A stretch of 64,000 nt of DNA from Struthio camelus (Eukaryota > Chordata > Aves > Struthioniformes > Struthionidae), in assembly GCF_040807025.1 (NCBI RefSeq), contig NC_090967.1, forward strand, positions 3,036,001-3,100,000, written 5' to 3'. This document shows positions 59,000 through 64,000 of this stretch, piece after piece; the stretch's first letter is position 1, and each line of letters begins with the position of its first letter. Both the position numbers and the translations under genes were made by a program. The notes beneath the pieces were generated by a model. The model did no database searches. It saw only the letters and a list, made by a program, of their open reading frames with translations, and was not told where the DNA came from.

Positions 59000-59745
59000 G
59001 GGTCGCACCAGCCATCCATGGGAGCAGGGGGCTGGAGCGTGGGGTCGGGCCTCTGCGCTGGCGCTGGCCTCAACCTGCATGGCCCTGCAGGACGGCAGCG
59101 GCGGGGAGGACGCCACCACCCCGGCGCCTGGCAAGGCACCCAGGCGTCCCCAGCGCCCGCGCGGGTGCCTTCCCTGTGGAAAATGGCTGCTGCCCAAAAT
59201 GGCCGCCGGGGCACCCCGCCCTCCTCAGAGCCACCGGCCCGCGGCAGCCTCTTCCCGGCGCCCTCCACCCCCGCGGCACCCAGGGCCTGTTCACCGGCCC
59301 CCTCCAGCCCCGCACGGGCAGCGGGGAGGGCTGGGGCGGGCGGCTGTCGCGGCGGATCCGTCACGCCGCCGGGCTGCAGCGGCCGCTCGCCCGGCTGAGC
59401 TGATGGCTTGTGACGAGCGCCGCCTCGCCGCGTCGCCGCCCCCGCCTCGCCGCCACGCCGCCGTGCCGCCGCGCCGCCGGCCTAACGCGTCCCGACAGGG
59501 GCTCGTGCGGGCGGCAGGGGGAGGCGCCACCACTGCCATCGCTGCCCCTCCTCGCCAACCGCTTTTCCGGCATTTTCCACCTCACGCTCTGGGGCGGCTC
59601 AGTGAGGAGCCCGGCTCCGGCCTCGGCGCCCTCCGAGGGGCCGGAGGAGCCCGGCCGAGGGGGCAAGGGGACCTGGCGGCCCCGAGGCGGCGGCGGCCAA
59701 GGGGCTTCCTGAGGAAATGGTGTTAATAGGCTGCTCCCGCGTGTC
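59000..59745. promoter_or_regulatory. Orphan CpG island
   Basis: A CpG-dense block with many CGCCGC and GGCGGC words but no GT-AG-bounded coding exon that I can recognise on either strand. It directly abuts the AT-rich element at 59745-59860. It could be the promoter of an unannotated transcript or an orphan CpG island coupled to an enhancer. Confidence 0.45.
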
Positions 59746-59860
59746 ACGGCCATGAAATTTTAATGCCCGCCCGTGAAATATTCATGGCGCTTTCGACGCC
59801 GACACGAAAATCGCACTAAATGGCCTGAATATTTCATGGATGCGTTCGGCGAGGGATTTG
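59745..59860. promoter_or_regulatory. POU-like palindromic element (candidate enhancer 3)
   Basis: Three related AT-rich sites lie within about 90 bases: CATGAAATTTTAATG, GTGAAATATTCATGG and CTGAATATTTCATGG. Each approximates the palindrome TGAAATATTCA, a form bound by POU-homeodomain dimers. Between them lies unusual CpG-containing sequence (CGACGCCGACACG). The sharp change from a CpG island to this block is notable. Confidence 0.4.
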
Positions 59861-60039
59861 GCCACGGGGTTTCCCGCGCGAGCTCGAGTGGCGCCACCAG
59901 CCAGGCCGACACCGTCCGCTCGGGCGGCTCCTGCCAGGCGGCAGCCGGCCCTGCTAAACCTGGCCGGACGCTGGCCTCCCCGCCGAGTGCGGCGCGGGGA
60001 TGGCCTCGCCGGCCGTCCCCTGGCCCCCAGGCTGGAGGA

Positions 60040-60190
60040 GCTGCAAAATGGATATCTATTAAAGGAAGCAAAGAGGTAGAGCCCGAGTGCGATATTCTCT
60101 GTCACTCTGGAAGAGGTCAGGGAGCTTGAAAAATAAGGGGGGAATTTCCAAATGGCCTGTCTCAAAGCGAACGGGTGAAACGCTGAGCTG
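60040..60190. promoter_or_regulatory. AT-rich, motif-dense block (candidate enhancer 4)
   Basis: AATGGATATCTATTAAAGG, GATATTCTCTGTCAC and GGGAATTTCC (NF-kB-like) lie in a non-repetitive patch between GC-rich stretches. Support is compositional only. Confidence 0.25.
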
Positions 60191-63100
60191 CGGCTTGGCC
60201 ACCTCTTTTGGCAGAGCTTCCTCTTTTCCCCGCTGAAACAAGCAGCAGACATGTCACGAGCGTGAGAGTTCTTTTGCCCAGCCCAGCCCTGCGTTATCCT
60301 CCGCTAGAAAGTTTTCACACAACCCCATGTCCCAACGCTCGAGCGCGCAGCTGGCCCAGCTCCTCTCCTGGTGACAGGGCCATAACACGGTGACCCGGGA
60401 GATGACTGCGGTGACAGAGTGGCTTGGATCCAGGTCACATCTCCACCGGAGCATCACCTCTGCAAGACTAGATGCTCACAGCCTGTGCCTGGGTTATGCG
60501 ATATGCTGATCTGAATCCAGAATCAGCTCAGGTTGGCATGAGGTCCAGAGCTCCTGCCACCAGCCCATGATGTGGACGATCATGGCAAGGACACACCGTG
60601 CCCAGAGTCGGCTGTTCCCCAGTGGAGGAGCTGGGGGACACCAGGGCTGCGAGCCTACTGCTCCCTATTGCGAACAAATGTCCTTCGCAGCCCCGTGGCC
60701 ATAGGGAGGGGATGCAGTCTGCTGGACAGCAAGGAGAAGACAGGCAGGGCCCCCCAGCATGAGAAGCCAGTGGGGGCTCTGTCCTTCCTCCAGCTCAGCT
60801 CCCCTGACGTTACTCCTCCAATACCCCTGGCTGGAAACCTTCCCTCAGGGTAACTCACTCCCTTCATCTCAGCAAGGCTGGCGAGGGGTGGTTGGAGGAA
60901 ACCGTGGCTTTTTGGCTGTGTTCATCCAACCACCCCTTCACTGGAGGATCCCCCTGAGCGCAGCCAACCCCAGCTGGTGGAGAAATGTCATCCTGAGATG
61001 ATGTCTGGCAGTGGAGGACAAGTGAAACCACGTCATGGGCACAGACATCTTCCCTCTGCTAGGCCTGGCATAGTGTCTGTCCCCACCTGCCAGGCCCTGT
61101 TAACGAGGCTGGTGGCACCCACTGGCCCAATGTCCTGCCACTCTGTGTCCGCTCCCGGGAGGATTCCAGCCCCAGTTTCCACCTGGCCCCTGGGAGAGCC
61201 CAGCTCTCTGCCTATATCCAGCCACAGCCCCACGCTCAGCCCAGCTGGCTGCACCCCCTGTTCCCCCCTGTCCGAGCTCTCACTGGTGACACTGCTGCAG
61301 CTGCGAGCTCGATTTCCCCTCATGAATCATTAGATGCAAGATCATGCCTGGATCACTCCGCAGCTCTCAGCACTGCTGCCTGAACAGCAAGCTGTGTTTA
61401 GCCCCTGCGCTGTCTCTCCACCCTCCGCTCCAGCCCCACTCAGCTCACCACATCTCCACGATGCTGTGCCAGCAGCACAGAGGAACATGGTCTTTGGGGA
61501 ACATTCACTGGGACCATGGGAGAGGCTGCAAGGACCAACGTGGAACACGAGTGTCTCCAGTGCTGGGCATCACCCCTTTCCTGGCTGTAGGGCCAGTGAA
61601 CCCCAACTGGGCTTTCAGCCTGGCTACAAGAACAGTCATAAAGGTTAAATTGCCTTCTGAGCTCTAAAGCCGTCCTGAGATCCAGGGATGGAGGGCAGCA
61701 CAGCCTGAAGGTCGCAAGTATCTAGGATGGGTGCTCCATAGAGACCGCACTTCTGCCTGCTGCACAGCCCCCTGTTAACGAGAAAATCCCTGAGATGTTG
61801 GCTCTGCTTTGCACCATGCAAGTCCCTGCCTCGCTCTGTGCCTCAGTTTCCCCATTCTAGCCTGGGGACGTGATAGCTGTCCAGGTGGGACCGTCCACTG
61901 TGCTAAGACATTTCCTAAGGAGGTCTTGCTGTGACCACACTCTACTCCCAATTCAAACCCTGCTCCGGGAGGCCAGGTCCATCCTCCTGCAGCTGCTTGG
62001 CTCAGCTTTCATGCAAGGCACAGATGGTGGCACCAGCTGCGGCTGCACCTGCGCTTGCCCTCTGCTGTCCTCTGTTTGCTCCCCAGCTGCAGGGCTGAGT
62101 GCCGGAGGGAACCCAGCTGGCCAGACCCCAGCAGGCAGCAGGATCTGTCCCTGGCACTGCAGGATGAGTGCAGGGCCCATTTGGCTGGCCGCCAGCTGCT
62201 CTCCACCACGGCTGGCACGAGGAGCTGGAGCACAGATGGGGTCTTGGTCCCCATCAAGAGACAGGCCCTGTGCTCCAAGCTGCTGGGAGCAACCTCATCG
62301 GCTCTGGAAAGAGCAGCAAAGGGATGAATTTACCCATCATCTTCTATGTCCATCAGACCGACAGAGGCAGGCAAGAGAGCTGCAATAGGCATTGCCTGCA
62401 GCATCCTCTCCTTGCCAGCATCCCCCAGGGTTTAACATCCGAAAGACCAGCAGTGTCCATCAGGGCAGGCTCAGCCCTGTCACACCCAGACTCTTCCCTG
62501 AGGCCCCTGCAATGGTGCTCCCCAAGTGTAGCCCTCATGCACTGCAGGACCTTGCAGAGACATGAGCCCAGCTCTAACCCACATCCTCTCACTGCAGCCC
62601 AAGCCCATGAACCTTGTCTGCTCACCAAGCTCCCAAAAATGGGTTGGCCTTTTCTTTCTGCAGCGTCTTCCGCATGTTTGAAACCAATCGTCACCTCCTG
62701 CCGGGCTCCTCCATGTTCCCCACGTCTCTGCTCCAGGCCTGTCTCCCTGGCCTCACTCCCAAAGCCAGAGCAAGGCTGGGGCTGTGGAGCAGAGGGGACA
62801 TGACTGGAGCCCTTCTGCAGGGACATCCCTGCACACCCCAGCCCTGCTTCTGCCTTTGCCTCCTGTCCCCGAGCGCTGGAGGGCAAGCAGGAGCTGGTGG
62901 CCCTGTGCCTGCTTTGCTTCCCCCTTTTGAAAGGGTGCTGGAGCCTCTTCTGGGACCAGGGACTGCTGTCACCTCCTCTGAGAAGCTCTCAGAGGAGCAG
63001 GGACGAGGGATAGCTCTTACCCAGTGCCAGGAGGGTGGCTACCCCCACCTGCCATGGGGCAGGAGGATGAAAAGGGTGTTTTGGAGAGCGAATCCTGCAC

Positions 63101-64000
63101 CGCATTTCCAGCCCAGACTGGTCTGCGGCGTGGGCTGCTGGAGCCAGCCGCCACCGCGGAGCCGATGCTGTGCCCCCCTCGGCGGTGTGACATTGGATGT
63201 GAGAGACTGACACCTCCAGGCTGTGACTCTCTCGCCTTGGCGGGGGCTGCGTGTCAGGTCCCTGCCGGGGCTCGTCCCTGCACTTCCCGCTGAGCCCCTG
63301 AGGCCGAGCATGCCGCGGCCAATCGATCGGAGCAGTGTCCAGGGCCTCCCCACCTGGGAACAGCTCCCAGCCTTTGCTCAGGGCACCCTGCTCTTGGGAT
63401 GCTTGTGCCAAATCCTTCCCTGGACCCTCGACGTGCTGCTGGCCCGCTTGCTCCCCATGCTCGCCCCGGGGTGGGGTTAGCTACTTGCCAGTGCCAACAC
63501 CCCGTGGGGAGGGTGGTAAAAAACGAGACAAGCCCTGTGCAAGGAGATTGGCTCTAATCAGGCTAAATTGGAACTGATAATTAACAGCAGGAGGGAACAT
63601 CGATAAGGAGAGCGGCCAGCCAGGGAGGTGCGGCAGTGCTGTGGCTCTGGAGCTCTTCGCCCAGCCCGGCACCCGGTGGCCTTGCTAGCTTTCTGCAGGG
63701 GGACTGCTGGGCTGAGACTTCTCCTCGCCCCACTGCCTGGTCGTGTCGCTGCTCCCCAGGCCCAGTCCTTCAGACGCTGCTGTGCCCTGTGCCTGCTCTG
63801 CCAGCCGTGCCAGCATCCCCGCACCCAGGGTTGATGCTTTGGATGGTGCCAGTCAATGCCCAGTCTCTCCTTTCTTCCTGCATCCCCCCTTCATCCTCCA
63901 CCGTGCTGGAGGAGGGGATGGAGGACGGGGGATTTGCGTGCAGGGGCTAAGCTGGGTCCCACGGGGAAGAAGACCACTGGTGGCCTGGGTGACACTGAGG
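60191..64000. other. Intergenic to the window end
   Basis: No gene was recognised. A reversed MIR-like phrase (GTGCCTCAGTTTCCCCA) lies near 61835-61860. A homeodomain-like patch at 63545-63615 contains CTCTAATCAGG, GATAATTAAC and CATCGATAAGG. The rest is GC-rich with chance open frames. Confidence 0.5.

Noticed and set aside
1-64000. CRISPR arrays, operons, IS elements, tRNA/rRNA genes, endogenous viral genes
   Set aside because: None seen. The tandem arrays have no unique spacers, and the only mobile elements recognised are short CR1 and MIR-like fragments.

Overview
The window is nuclear DNA from a vertebrate, most likely a GC-rich sauropsid microchromosome (bird, or crocodilian/turtle). 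The evidence is intron-split genes with vertebrate splice sites, CpG-island promoters, CR1 LINE fragments of sauropsid type, old MIR-like SINE remnants, and the REXO1 - ABHD17A gene order found on human 19p13.3. No prokaryotic features, CRISPR arrays, tRNA/rRNA genes or intact transposons were seen. The exact species cannot be told from the sequence.

Three protein-coding genes were recognised, all on the minus strand. (1) REXO1, 5' part only: exon 1 with its CCCH finger (17998-18187), a 15-kb intron, and the giant exon 2 (1292-3072); the exonuclease exons lie off the left edge. (2) ABHD17A, complete: a 5'UTR exon in a CpG island near 39.0-39.2 kb, four coding exons (36258 down to 29229) giving 304 aa with an intact Ser/Asp/His triad, and a poly(A) signal at 28379-28384. 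(3) A complete A20/AN1 zinc-finger gene of the ZFAND5/ZFAND6 family: two 5'UTR exons (52373 and below; 51953-51726) and five coding exons (49558 down to 43099) giving 206 aa.

Layout: 1-18.4 kb REXO1; 18.4-28.4 kb a gene-poor stretch where KLF16 would be expected but no KLF zinc fingers can be found (two CpG-rich stretches, a CA array and long GT-rich DNA, a minus-strand poly(A) signal and an isolated TATA/E-box); 28.4-39.2 kb ABHD17A; 39.3-40.0 kb a GC-rich minisatellite; 40.4-52.5 kb the ZFAND gene and its 3' region; 52.6-53.45 kb another minisatellite; 53.5-64 kb gene-free DNA with an orphan CpG island and several AT-rich, motif-dense islands that look like distal enhancers of a gene outside the window.

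Main findings. The ABHD17A-ZFAND pairing repeats the human pairs ABHD17B/ZFAND5 (9q21) and ABHD17C/ZFAND6 (15q25), so the ZFAND gene is best explained as the third genome-duplication copy, not known at the human 19p13.3 locus. ABHD17A has an in-frame upstream ATG that could add 57 residues ahead of its palmitoylation cluster. Three separate G/C-skewed minisatellites sit against CpG-island promoters. REXO1 carries a YY1-type site that contains the start of a 9-residue upstream ORF.
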